From Melittangium boletus DSM 14713 (GTDB lineage Bacteria; Myxococcota; Myxococcia; Myxococcales; Myxococcaceae), in NCBI RefSeq assembly GCF_002305855.1, contig NZ_CP022163.1, positions 62,292 through 126,291 on the forward strand: 64,000 bases of DNA, given 5' to 3'. Below the pieces are notes generated by a model. That model saw only the letters and a list, made by a program, of their open reading frames with translations, did no database searches and was not told the origin of the DNA. The translations under genes were made by a program, and so were the position numbers. This document shows, one piece after another, positions 24,908 through 33,569 of this stretch (position 1 is the first letter of the stretch; each line of letters opens with the position of its first letter).

Positions 24908-25816
24908 TCACACGTAGGTGAGGCGGACCCGCTCACTGCAGATGAAGTACTCGTCCCCGTCCTCGACCTTGCGGCGCTTGATGCGCTGCTTGTTGAACCA
25001 GGTGCCGTTGGAGGAGCCCAGGTCCTCGATGAAGAAGTCGTCACCCTCGCGGGCGATGACGGCGTGCTCGCGCGACACCTTGCCCGAGTTGATGACCAGG
25101 TCGCAGTGCTTGCCGCGGCCGATGACGAAGCGCTCCTTGGTGATGGTCTGCGGCTCCGCGCTGTCCATGGACAGCAACAGGCCCGTCACCCCCGGCTCGT
25201 CCAGGGGCTCGTCCTCGGGAGGCGGCTCGTCCTCGGGCAGCGGCTCGTCCTCGGGCAGCGGCTCGTCCTCGGGGGCCAGACCCAGACCGGCGTCATCCCC
25301 GTCGTCCGGCAGGGGCTCCTCGTCGAGCTCCTCGCGCGGCTCGTTGCTCTTGCCCTTGATGAGGCGCTCGAGCTCGGCGGCGGTCTCCAACACGCGCTCG
25401 GCCACCTCGCGGCGGGCCGGATCGTTGTCCAGGTTGTTGGAGGGGGGCCGCTCCTCGACGCGGGGGGCGGCCCGGGACGGAGGAGGAGCGGGCGGCGGCG
25501 TGTCGTCCCGAGGCGGCGGAGGCGACTTGGCGGACACCCCTCCGCTCACGGGCTGCAGCACGGGCGCCGAGGACTTGGAGGCCGGAGCCGAGGCGGCCGG
25601 ACGCACCGGGGGCGCGCTGGTGGCCGGAGCCCCCGCGTCGTCGGACCGCAACGGGCGCGCCTCGATGAAGCCGTTGAGGCGCGCGAACATGAACAGCGCC
25701 TGATTGATGAGCGCGTCACGATCCGAGCCCATCTGCTGGGCCATCTCTTCGTAGGTGTCCCACAGATGGTCGGCGATGCCGATCTTGCGGGCGGGGCGGG
25801 AGTTCTGGTCAATCAT
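24908..25816 (-). CDS. FHA-domain protein with N-terminal helical region
   Basis: A 302-residue cytoplasmic protein. Residues 8-55 form a short helical domain (DHLWDTYEEMAQQMGSDRDA) of unknown type, possibly DNA- or protein-binding. Residues 60-180 are Pro/Ala-rich and disordered, followed by an acidic repeat (EDEPLP units, see the repeat feature). The FHA domain covers about 225-302: FVIGRGKHCDLVI, SREHAVIA, EDLGSSNGTWFNKQ. It is the third FHA gene of the Tad/Kil locus and lies between the propeller lipoproteins and cpaA. A phosphothreonine-reading adaptor is inferred; no kinase gene is present nearby. Confidence 0.82.
   Translation of the reverse strand: MIDQNSRPARKIGIADHLWDTYEEMAQQMGSDRDALINQALFMFARLNGFIEARPLRSDDAGAPATSAPPVRPAASAPASKSSAPVLQPVSGGVSAKSPPPPRDDTPPPAPPPSRAAPRVEERPPSNNLDNDPARREVAERVLETAAELERLIKGKSNEPREELDEEPLPDDGDDAGLGLAPEDEPLPEDEPLPEDEPPPEDEPLDEPGVTGLLLSMDSAEPQTITKERFVIGRGKHCDLVINSGKVSREHAVIAREGDDFFIEDLGSSNGTWFNKQRIKRRKVEDGDEYFICSERVRLTYV
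25206..25277 (-). repeat. Four tandem 18-bp repeats coding for an acidic Pro-Glu-Asp linker
   Basis: Four consecutive units of 18 bases sharing GGCTCGTCCTCGGG start at 25206, 25224, 25242 and 25260; units 2 and 3 are identical. They encode the EDEPLP-type repeats in the linker of the FHA protein. Being a multiple of three, copy number can change without frameshift. Confidence 0.85.
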
Positions 25817-25842
25817 CAGTCTTGACTCACTAAAGCCAGGAG

Positions 25843-25871
25843 CTCCGGACGATAGCAGAGGCCGTCCGGAG
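25843..25871 (-). other. Perfect 9-bp inverted repeat between the propeller lipoprotein and FHA genes
   Basis: CTCCGGACG (25843-25851) pairs with CGTCCGGAG (25863-25871) around 11 bases. On the minus strand it follows the propeller-gene stop by 8 bases and ends 27 bases before the FHA start. Only CTTT follows some bases later, so it may be a weak terminator, a processing site or an operator. Confidence 0.45.
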
Positions 25872-25879
25872 ACGCGAAA

Positions 25880-27883
25880 TCACCGATACGTGAACAAACC
25901 CTGCCCGTTGGCCACGCCCACCAGCAGGCTGGTGAGGGACACCTGCAGGACGCCGTTGGCCGAGGGGTAGACAATATAGGCGTAGTCCGAGTCCCCCACC
26001 TTCGCCCGCACCACGGGTCCGGGCAACCGGAAGCTCTGCAGATCGAGGTACGTGGCGATGTCCACGGTGATGAGATACGGGAAGTAGTGGGACGCGGTGG
26101 TCACCACGAAGCGAGCCCCCCGGGCCAGGGGCCGATTGGTGTCCTCGAGGTTGCGCAGCACCCGGATGCTCACCGCCGTGTCCTCCGTCTGCCCCGCATA
26201 ACCCGGAGGGTGGAAGAAGTAGGACTTGGAGCGCGAGAAGACGTCCCCCGTCCCCAGGCGCCGGATGAAGGCCTCGCCGGGTCCCGAGAGCACGAGCGGC
26301 TGGGTTCCGGCGGCCCGGACCTGGAAGTACGGGTAGCCGGCACACGCCTCGGGAAGTGCCTCCTCGGGCACCAGCACGTCCGAGGCCGCGCTCGGGCTTC
26401 CGCGCTGGATGTCCCGCACCGTCACGTCCGTGCCACAGGGCTGTTGTCCCGCGACGTCGGCCAACAGGACGATCCGATCGCCCGGCCGCACGGCGGGCTG
26501 CTGCTCCTCGTCCAGCAGCACGGGGACCTGGAAGGTCGGGCTCGCCGGATCCCGCTCCAGCGCGCTCATGCCCGCGAACGTGCCCTGGTAGGTCAGCACG
26601 TAGCTCTCATCCCGGGTGGTGCCGAAGGTGCCCGTGAAGGTGAGGTCCGACGAGGCATCCGTGACATTGCCCACGACATCGACGAGCGAAAGCGTGGCCG
26701 TGGCCGTGTTCGGCTGTTGGCCGCTCGCCCAGATCGCGCCCGTGTTGATCTGGATGAGGTTCAGGGCGTCGAAGAAGAGGATGCCTCCGGTGGACAGCGG
26801 CACGATGCCCAACAGCGGCAGCGTGATGTCCCGGGACTCCCCACTCTGGACGGTCAGCTTCGTGTCCTTGGAGAGAGACAGGCCCATGGGCAAACCGGAA
26901 CCCGCGTTGATGGGCAACATGGGCGAGCCCGAGGAGTCCTTGGCCACCTCGCCCGTGGTGGACTCCACCGCGAGGACCCCCGACGCGCACGGAGGCGCGG
27001 CACAGTTGGAGGGGTCCAGCAGGCCGAAGATTCGCGCCCCCTCGCTCAACCCCGCCCGGCCCTCCGCTTCGGCGATGCGCTCATGGGTGAAGAGCTTGAG
27101 CACCTGGCCTCCGCCGAAGTTCAGCTCCTGCTCCGCCGCGGTTGCCTCGGGGTCGAGCGTGAAGCTCCGGCCCGGCGTGAGGGCCTGACCCCGAAGGGTG
27201 GACACCGCGAGCCGCCCCGACGGCAGCGCCAGCAGGGAGCCCACGGCCTCATTGGCCGCCAGCGGCGTGCCCACCGGACCGAAGCCCTTCACGTCGAAGG
27301 GACCCTCGAAGGACTCCAGTGCCTCGGGCGTCGAGGGCAACCGGACCCGCCAAAGCCGAGGGCCGGTGGTCTCCTGGGTGGCGAAGAAGAGCGTGCTCGG
27401 CTCGCCCTCCCCCGCCGGGGCCAGCGCCGCGATGGCCGTCACCGGGCCGACGGAGCGCTCCGCCAGGGCCTCGGTGATCTTCACGGTGTCCAGCCGCGCC
27501 ACCTCGCGCAACGATGCCACTGACACCACGGAGACGAGCGTCGAGCCACTGCTGCGCGCGAACACGTACGGACCGGGCTGCTCGGAGCCGTTCTCGTCGT
27601 AGCGCAGGTCATGGGTGAGCGCCTGGGGCCGGGGAAGGACCGGAATGGCGAGTGGCTCGAGCGGATTGGGCGCGCGCGCGAAGCGGCGCAGCACCGCGTC
27701 CTGCTTGAGCTCGAGCACGCGCAGCTCGTTGCGGTCCGACGACGTGACGAAGAGCTGGTCGTTGACCAGGGACAGATCGTACGTGCCCTGCAATCCCGCG
27801 GACAGCAGGGACTGGGACTCCTGGGTGCAGGAGCACCACAGCACGCCCATGCCCAACATCCATGACACGATGAACCGCTTCAC
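25880..27883 (-). CDS. Large beta-propeller-like lipoprotein of the Tad/Kil locus
   Basis: A 667-residue exported protein. The GTG start at 27883 has GGAGGT seven bases upstream. The N-terminus MKRFIVSWMLGMGVLWCSC looks like a lipoprotein signal with Cys19 as acceptor, although the lipobox (WCSC) is not canonical. The body is beta-rich with repeated short strands such as TYDLSLVNDQLFVTSSDRNE and GVLAVESTTGEVA, as in a beta-propeller, followed by Ig-like stretches (LTFTGTFGTTRDESYVLTY). It overlaps the upstream propeller gene by four bases (GTGA), so the two are translated together. I infer an outer-membrane-associated partner of the Tad secretin. No enzymatic motif was seen. Confidence 0.75.
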   Translation of the reverse strand: MKRFIVSWMLGMGVLWCSCTQESQSLLSAGLQGTYDLSLVNDQLFVTSSDRNELRVLELKQDAVLRRFARAPNPLEPLAIPVLPRPQALTHDLRYDENGSEQPGPYVFARSSGSTLVSVVSVASLREVARLDTVKITEALAERSVGPVTAIAALAPAGEGEPSTLFFATQETTGPRLWRVRLPSTPEALESFEGPFDVKGFGPVGTPLAANEAVGSLLALPSGRLAVSTLRGQALTPGRSFTLDPEATAAEQELNFGGGQVLKLFTHERIAEAEGRAGLSEGARIFGLLDPSNCAAPPCASGVLAVESTTGEVAKDSSGSPMLPINAGSGLPMGLSLSKDTKLTVQSGESRDITLPLLGIVPLSTGGILFFDALNLIQINTGAIWASGQQPNTATATLSLVDVVGNVTDASSDLTFTGTFGTTRDESYVLTYQGTFAGMSALERDPASPTFQVPVLLDEEQQPAVRPGDRIVLLADVAGQQPCGTDVTVRDIQRGSPSAASDVLVPEEALPEACAGYPYFQVRAAGTQPLVLSGPGEAFIRRLGTGDVFSRSKSYFFHPPGYAGQTEDTAVSIRVLRNLEDTNRPLARGARFVVTTASHYFPYLITVDIATYLDLQSFRLPGPVVRAKVGDSDYAYIVYPSANGVLQVSLTSLLVGVANGQGLFTYR

Positions 27884-29280
27884 TGCTGCACCTCCGTGCA
27901 CGTCGCGGACTGACCCTCGTCCTGACGGGCGCCGAGATAGGCCACCAGCCGGGCCTGTTGCGGACTGGAGAGGTCCGGAATGTCGATCACCGAGATGCGC
28001 CCATCCCCGAAGTTGCTGACGAAGACACGCGCCGCGTTGCCCTGCTTGCGCACGGCGAGGCCGAAGGGCTGGGGCGACCTGGCGCCCTGCACCTGGCCCA
28101 CCGCCACCTGCGCCACGACCTGCCCCACGTCTGGATCATAGACGGCCACCACGCCCGCGTCGCTGCACGACACCAGCACGAGGTCGCTGCCCGAGTCGCG
28201 CTTCACCAGCCGCACCTCGGTGGGTCCATTGGGCAGGGGGGCCGAGCCCACCACGGTGAGCCGAGGCGAATCCGTGCTGAGCCCTTCCGCGTTCACGATC
28301 AGCAGCGAGTCCGGCGAACGCACGGCCATGTAGAGCCGCCGGGGCGAATCCGGCGTGGCGCCCTCGGTCAGCGCGAGGCCGCGCGCATCGTTCGCGGCGA
28401 AGCTCAGGTCCAGGCCCGGATCGATGACGCGGCTCGGGTTGCTCTTGTCCACCACGCGCAGCAGGAAGCGCCGCGCCTCCGCGGGGTTTCCCTGGAACCG
28501 GCCGGAGATCAGCACGTAGCGCGTGTCACTGATGACCGAGTTGCTGCCTCCCTGGGGAAGGTCAGGAAGGGACAGCGGGAAGAAATCCGAGGTCGAGACT
28601 CCAGGTGAGTCACCCGCCAGGCGCACCACGTAGGACTCGTACGTGGAGCCCTGGGTGCCAGCGGAACGGGCGGGCGAGTCCGCGGCGCTCAGGTGGGTCA
28701 CCCAGACATCGCCCTCCTCGCCCACGGACACTCCGAAGGGCGCGGGCGCGCGCGGCAGATCCTTCACCTGACCCGGAAGCGAGGTGAGCGATACGGCCCC
28801 CTCGAGGCAATTGTCGCTCGAGCTCCCCACGCAGGACAGCTTCGTCGGTTCCGGCACGTCGATGTAGTGGAGGTAGTCGCCCTCCGCGCGCGCCGTCACG
28901 AAGATGCGCGGCGGCGCGTCCAGGCGCTCCCAGAAGGCGAGCTCGCCCGCGTAGCTCTGGATGAAGACACGGGATTCCGGCGCCACGTTGAGCTGGGTGA
29001 TCGTCTCCACCGGCGCCGCGGGAGCTGACGCCGAGGCGATGGGCGGCAGGCGGTTGCCCTCCACGCCCACCTGATCCAGATCGACCGCCATCACGGTGCC
29101 CTGATCGAAGCACCGATCGAAGTTGGCGCTCGATACATAGAGCACACCGTTCGTCGAGCCCTCCACGGAGCGGTGGTGGATGCCGCTCGGGAAGACGAAG
29201 CGATCGGTGGGAGGAGGTCGCGGCTCGGCTTCGGAGCACGCGATGGGGAGCAGCGCGAGACTGAGGAGGAGGGGGCGCAT
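27880..29280 (-). CDS. Beta-propeller lipoprotein, first gene of the Tad/Kil locus
   Basis: A 466-residue lipoprotein: MRPLLLSLALLPIAC with a good lipobox (LPIAC, Cys15). The rest has propeller-like repeats, for example GVLYVSSANFDRC, VAVYDPDVGQVVAQVAVGQV and ARVFVSNFGDGRISVIDIPD, the last matching the YVTN/NHL-type beta-propeller pattern. ATG 29280 begins the signal sequence; the frame extends upstream without one. Its last bases overlap the next propeller gene. Propeller lipoproteins commonly act as surface-exposed binding platforms, so a role in contact with other cells is plausible but inferred from the locus only. Confidence 0.78.
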   Translation of the reverse strand: MRPLLLSLALLPIACSEAEPRPPPTDRFVFPSGIHHRSVEGSTNGVLYVSSANFDRCFDQGTVMAVDLDQVGVEGNRLPPIASASAPAAPVETITQLNVAPESRVFIQSYAGELAFWERLDAPPRIFVTARAEGDYLHYIDVPEPTKLSCVGSSSDNCLEGAVSLTSLPGQVKDLPRAPAPFGVSVGEEGDVWVTHLSAADSPARSAGTQGSTYESYVVRLAGDSPGVSTSDFFPLSLPDLPQGGSNSVISDTRYVLISGRFQGNPAEARRFLLRVVDKSNPSRVIDPGLDLSFAANDARGLALTEGATPDSPRRLYMAVRSPDSLLIVNAEGLSTDSPRLTVVGSAPLPNGPTEVRLVKRDSGSDLVLVSCSDAGVVAVYDPDVGQVVAQVAVGQVQGARSPQPFGLAVRKQGNAARVFVSNFGDGRISVIDIPDLSSPQQARLVAYLGARQDEGQSATCTEVQQ

Positions 29281-29350
29281 GTCGGAAGGGGGGCGGAGTC
29301 TAGAAACCCCCCTCCCGCCGGGCAACTACAAAGGGGCCGGAGAATTCCCG

Positions 29351-29377
29351 ACCCGCGTGGACACGCCCCACGCGGAT
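29351..29377 (-). terminator. Hairpin after glyS
   Basis: ACCCGCGTGG (29351-29360) and CCACGCGGAT (29368-29377) pair over 10 bp with one G-U. It lies between the glyS stop site (29401) and the propeller gene on the minus strand. No good T-run follows, so termination is likely but not certain. Confidence 0.45.
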
Positions 29378-29400
29378 CCACCCTCTCCTTCCTGGCGAGC

Positions 29401-31500
29401 TCAGGCCTCGGACTGAATCTTCGAGAAGTCCGCCACCTGGTTGAACAGCGTGCCGATCTCCGTCAACAGCCGGATGCGGTTCTCACGCAGCTCCTTGTCC
29501 TCGGCCATCACCATCACCTTGTCGAAGAAGGTGTCCACGGTGGGCTTGAGGCTGGTGATCTCCTTGAGGGCTCCGGAGAAGTCATCCGCCTTGACCCGAT
29601 CCCCCACGCGGCCACGGGCCTGGACGAAGGCCGCGTGCAGCTGGCGCTCGGCGTCGTCGGTGAGCCGGTCGGAGGAGACGGCTCCACGGCTCACGTCCTT
29701 GCCCTGCTTCTCGACGATGTTGACCACGCGCTTGAAGGCCACCGCCAGGGGCGCGAAGTCCGCCTGGCCCACGATGCTGGCGAGCGCCTGCAAGCGCTTG
29801 TGGGCGGACACCAGGTCGTCGTAGCCGGCGGACAGCACCGCCTCCACCAGGTCCGTGCGGTACTGCTCCGTCCACAGGGCCTTGAGGCGGCCGCGGAAGA
29901 AGTCGAGCACCTGCTCGCGCGGTGCGGGCTCGCCGGCCTTGCGCTTGACGTTGGCGAGCTTCGGCGCGAGCTGTTCCAGCGCCGCGTCCACCGCCTGGGA
30001 GAGCGAGAAGCGGTAGCCCCGATCGAGGACGATGCGGATGGTGGACAGACACGCGCGCCGCAGGGCGAACGGGTCCGCCGCGCCACTGGGTCCCTTGCCG
30101 ATGGCGAAGATGCCGCAGAGCGTGTCCAACCGGTCCGCGAGCCCGATGAGGGCCCCCGCGTCCTGGGTGGGCAGCGAGTCCTCCGCCGTGCGCGGCAGGT
30201 AGTGCTCGAAGATGGCCAGGGCCACGGGCTCGGGCTCACCGCTCGCGCGGGCATACTCCCGGCCCATCACGCCTTGCAGTTCGGGGAACTCGCCCACCAT
30301 GCCGGTGACGAGGTCCGCCTTGGCCAGGGTGGAGGCGCGCTCGAGGGTGCTCGTCAGCTCGCCATGGCCCGTCCACCCCGCCAGCTTCACCGCCAGCGCG
30401 CGGAAGCGCTCCACCTTGTCGGCGTAGCTGCCGAGCTGCCCCTGCCACACCACGCGCGCGAGCTTGCCCGTACGGGCCTCGAGCGGCGTCTTGCGATCCT
30501 CGTCGAAGAAGAAGCGGCCGTCCGCCAGACGCGCGCGCAACACGCGCTCGTAGCCCCGCAGGGACAGCTTCACGTCACGCACCGGCGTGTTGGACACGGC
30601 GATGAAGCGCGGCATCAGCTTGCCCTGGCCATCCAGGATGGAGAAGTAGCGCTGGTGGCTCTTCATCTCCTGCACCAGCACCTCGGGGGGCAGGTCCAGG
30701 TGCCGCTCCTCGAAGCCGCCGACCACGGGATTGGGCAGCTCCACGAGGTTGGTCACCTGATCCACCAGCGACTCGTCCTCCATGAGCTTGCCGCCCGCCT
30801 GCACCGCCGCCGCGCGCACCCGCTCGAGCACCGCGGCGCGGCGCTTGCCGAAGTCCGGCACCACGTTCGCCTTCTCCAGGGCCCGCTCGTAGTCCGAGGG
30901 CTGGGAGAGCTCGATCGCCGCGGGCGACAGGAAGCGGTGGCCGTAGGTCGTCCGGCCGCTCTTCACGTCACCGAGCACCACCGGCAGCACCTCGTTGCCG
31001 AGCAGCGCCACCACCCACTGCACGGGCCGCGCGAAGGCCTGGTCCACGTCGCCCCAGCGCATCGTCTTGCGGAAGTTGATGCCGTGCACCGCCGCGTGGA
31101 GGATGTCCTTGAGGAGATCCGCCGCCGGGCGGCCCTTCTCCTCCACCTTGGCGCCCAGGTACTCGCCCTTGGGCGTCTGCACGCGCAGCAGGGACTCCAC
31201 CGGCAACTTCTGGCTCTCGGCGAACTTCTCCGCCGCCTTGGTGGGCTTGCCGTCCTTGTCGAAGCCCGCCTTGGCGCTGGGCCCCAACACCTCGCGGGTG
31301 ATGTCCTCGCCCCGCTCCGCCACGTCCTTCACCCACACCGCGAGCCGGCGCGGCGTGCCATACGTGCGCACCTCGCCGTGCTTGAGCCGCGCCTCGGCGG
31401 CGCGCTCGGTGATGACGCGCTTGAGGTCCTCGAGCGCGGGCAGCACGAACGAGGCGGGAATCTCCTCGGCGCCGATCTCCAGCAGCAGATCACTTGCCAC
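29401..31500 (-). CDS. glyS: Glycyl-tRNA synthetase beta subunit
   Basis: A 699-residue subunit of the bacterial alpha2-beta2 glycyl-tRNA synthetase, which charges tRNA-Gly in the cytoplasm. The beta chain recognises the tRNA. Family features: [22 protein letters not shown] at the start (first 20 residues decisive), [20 protein letters not shown] central region with [12 protein letters not shown], and a C-terminal anticodon-binding domain ending in [19 protein letters not shown]. The start is GTG at 31500 with AGGAGGT upstream, inside the end of glyQ (11-base overlap), so the subunits are translated in a coupled way. A hairpin follows the stop. Confidence 0.96.
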   Translation of the reverse strand: MASDLLLEIGAEEIPASFVLPALEDLKRVITERAAEARLKHGEVRTYGTPRRLAVWVKDVAERGEDITREVLGPSAKAGFDKDGKPTKAAEKFAESQKLPVESLLRVQTPKGEYLGAKVEEKGRPAADLLKDILHAAVHGINFRKTMRWGDVDQAFARPVQWVVALLGNEVLPVVLGDVKSGRTTYGHRFLSPAAIELSQPSDYERALEKANVVPDFGKRRAAVLERVRAAAVQAGGKLMEDESLVDQVTNLVELPNPVVGGFEERHLDLPPEVLVQEMKSHQRYFSILDGQGKLMPRFIAVSNTPVRDVKLSLRGYERVLRARLADGRFFFDEDRKTPLEARTGKLARVVWQGQLGSYADKVERFRALAVKLAGWTGHGELTSTLERASTLAKADLVTGMVGEFPELQGVMGREYARASGEPEPVALAIFEHYLPRTAEDSLPTQDAGALIGLADRLDTLCGIFAIGKGPSGAADPFALRRACLSTIRIVLDRGYRFSLSQAVDAALEQLAPKLANVKRKAGEPAPREQVLDFFRGRLKALWTEQYRTDLVEAVLSAGYDDLVSAHKRLQALASIVGQADFAPLAVAFKRVVNIVEKQGKDVSRGAVSSDRLTDDAERQLHAAFVQARGRVGDRVKADDFSGALKEITSLKPTVDTFFDKVMVMAEDKELRENRIRLLTEIGTLFNQVADFSKIQSEA

Positions 31501-32476
31501 GGGACACCTCCTGCTGGGCCTGCTCGGGCTTGTTGAACGTCACCGTCTTCCAGTAGTCGCTGGCCGGCTTGCCCTCGAGCACCGGGGGCTGTTCACCCAC
31601 CGTCCAGGGCGTCTTGAGCAGCGGGTAGCCCAGCTTCTCGCGCATCTTGAGGTAGCCCTCGGCGCACAGGCGCGCGTTGTCGCGCACGCGCTTGATGAAG
31701 TTGGCGCGCTCGGTCACCGAGATGGCGCCCCGCGCATCCAGCAGGTTGAACGCATGCGAGCACTTGAGCGCGTAGTCGTACGCGGGCAGCGGCAGCTCGC
31801 GCTCAATGAGGCGCTTGCACTCCTTCTCGTAGGAGTCGAACAGGGCGAAGAGCATCTGCGCGTCCGACTCCTGGAGCGCGTAGCGGCTCATCTCCACCTC
31901 GTTCGCGTGGAAGATCTCGCGGTACTTCACGCCCTTGACCCACTCGATGTCGTAGACGTTCTCGACATTCTGCAGGTACATGGTCATGCGCTCGAGGCCG
32001 TACGTCAGCTCCGCCGACACGGGCCGGCACTCGAAGCCACCACACTGCTGGAAGTAGGTGAACTGGGTGACCTCCATGCCGTCACACCACACCTCCCAGC
32101 CCAGGCCCCAGGCGCCCAGCGTGGGCGACTCCCAGTCGTCCTCCACGAAGCGGATGTCGTGGTCGAGCGGGTCCATGCCGATCGCGCGCAGCGAGTCCAG
32201 GTAGAGCTGCTGGACGTTCTTGGGCGCGGGCTTGAGGATGACCTGGAACTGGTGGTGCTGGAACAGGCGGTTGGGGTTCTCACCGAAGCGGCCGTCGGCG
32301 GGGCGCCGCGAGGGCTGCACGTAGGCCACGTTCCAGGGCTCGGGACCCAGGGCGCGGAGGAAGGTGGACGGGTGCATGGTGCCCGCGCCCACCTCGAGAT
32401 CATAGGGCTGGGTGATGATGCACCCCTGCTTGGCCCAGTGGTTCTGGAGCGTGAGGATCAGATCCTGGAAGTACAT
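31490..32476 (-). CDS. glyQ: Glycyl-tRNA synthetase alpha subunit
   Basis: A 328-residue catalytic subunit carrying the class II synthetase active site. It opens with the characteristic [19 protein letters not shown] and contains the invariant [37 protein letters not shown] and [14 protein letters not shown] segments. The tail is slightly longer than in E. coli (about 300), ending in a charged segment. No Shine-Dalgarno is visible before ATG 32476; an inverted repeat and a candidate promoter lie immediately upstream. It overlaps glyS by 11 bases. Separate alpha and beta subunits are the bacterial type, unlike the single-chain enzyme. Confidence 0.97.
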   Translation of the reverse strand: MYFQDLILTLQNHWAKQGCIITQPYDLEVGAGTMHPSTFLRALGPEPWNVAYVQPSRRPADGRFGENPNRLFQHHQFQVILKPAPKNVQQLYLDSLRAIGMDPLDHDIRFVEDDWESPTLGAWGLGWEVWCDGMEVTQFTYFQQCGGFECRPVSAELTYGLERMTMYLQNVENVYDIEWVKGVKYREIFHANEVEMSRYALQESDAQMLFALFDSYEKECKRLIERELPLPAYDYALKCSHAFNLLDARGAISVTERANFIKRVRDNARLCAEGYLKMREKLGYPLLKTPWTVGEQPPVLEGKPASDYWKTVTFNKPEQAQQEVSRGK

Positions 32477-32483
32477 GGCGCGC

Positions 32484-32503
32484 GGACCCTAGTGACGGGG
32501 TCC
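32484..32503 (-). promoter_or_regulatory. Inverted repeat with possible promoter before glyQ
   Basis: GGACCC (32484-32489) and GGGTCC (32498-32503) form a palindrome around 8 bases. On the minus strand TTGACG is followed after 18 bases by TAGGGT (complement of 32486-32491). If that is a -10 element, transcription would start almost at the glyQ ATG, giving a leaderless message, which would fit the missing Shine-Dalgarno. Weak evidence. Confidence 0.3.
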
Positions 32504-32557
32504 AGGAGGCGTCAAGAACGGCCCGCGCGCTCCGTGAGATACCCACCCTCGCGCGCA

Positions 32558-33544
32558 CTAGGAGACCGGGTTCCGGAGCCACGCGGGCATCTCGGAAGCG
32601 ATTTCCTCTCTCCTCGGCAGGCCCGTCACGGCGCCGAGGTGTTCCACCACCCGGGAGCCCACGGCACACGCGAACCGGGCCAACGCGGTCAGGTCCTCGC
32701 GCGAGGCGTCGGCCAACGCCGCCGCGTTCGCGTAGCGCCGCGAGAGGCCCCGGAGGAAGCCCGAGGTGAAGCCATCCCCCGCTCCAGTGGTGTCCAACAC
32801 GCGCACATGGGGGGCCTCCACCCGGACCACCTCACCCCGCCAGAGGAAGACGGCGCCCGCCTCGCCCAGGGTCACCACGGGCAGCAGAATCCCCCGCCCC
32901 GCCAGCCAGCGCAGCGCCGCCTCGGGTCCATCCTGGCCCGTGGCGAATGCCACCTCTTCCTCGGACAGCTTCACCACCGTGCAGCGAGGCAACAGGTTCC
33001 CGAGCAGTTCACGCAGGACCTCGGGCTCCTCCCAGGCATGGAGGCGGAGATTGGGATCGCAACTCACGATGCGCCCCGCCCCTCGCACGGCGTCCGCGAT
33101 TCGGAGCATCGCCGAGCGGGCCGCGGGCAACTTGAGCGAGTTGGTGCCCAGGTGCACGACGCCCGCGCGCGCGAGGAAGTCGAGATCCACGTCGCGCTCG
33201 TCCAGGAGGAATTCGGCCGAGCGGGTGCGGAAGTAGCAGAAGCTGCGCTCGCCCCGGGCGTCGAGCGAGATGAAGACGAGGCCCGTGCGGCCCTCCTCCG
33301 TCTGGCGCAGGTGGCTCACGTCCACCCCTTCGGCGGCGAGGCGCTCGCGCAGGAGGTGGCCGAACTCGTCCTCGCCGACCACGCCCACACAGGCCGAGCG
33401 GCCGCCCAGCCGCGCCACGCCCACGGCGACATTGGCCAGCGAGCCCCCGATACCGGGCGTCCAGGCCGTCACGTCCCGGACGCGCTGGCCGGAGCGCTCC
33501 GGCAGGAAGTCCACCAAACACTCGCCCACGCACACCACGTCCAT
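32558..33544 (-). CDS. PfkB-family sugar kinase (fructokinase-like)
   Basis: A 328-residue cytoplasmic kinase of the ribokinase/PfkB family that phosphorylates a sugar or nucleoside with ATP. The first signature (GGSLANVAVGVARLGG) and the second, catalytic one (VRVLDTTGAGDGFTSGFLRG, Asp of GAGD as base) are both intact. The start VVCVGECLVDFLPE and the overall arrangement resemble fructokinases, but 2-keto-3-deoxygluconate or other sugars cannot be excluded. It stands between recO (25-base gap) and glyQ (81-base gap) and shows no metabolic neighbours that would fix the substrate. Confidence 0.85.
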   Translation of the reverse strand: MDVVCVGECLVDFLPERSGQRVRDVTAWTPGIGGSLANVAVGVARLGGRSACVGVVGEDEFGHLLRERLAAEGVDVSHLRQTEEGRTGLVFISLDARGERSFCYFRTRSAEFLLDERDVDLDFLARAGVVHLGTNSLKLPAARSAMLRIADAVRGAGRIVSCDPNLRLHAWEEPEVLRELLGNLLPRCTVVKLSEEEVAFATGQDGPEAALRWLAGRGILLPVVTLGEAGAVFLWRGEVVRVEAPHVRVLDTTGAGDGFTSGFLRGLSRRYANAAALADASREDLTALARFACAVGSRVVEHLGAVTGLPRREEIASEMPAWLRNPVS

Positions 33545-33569
33545 GCGCCACCTCCCAGCAACCGCCGTG

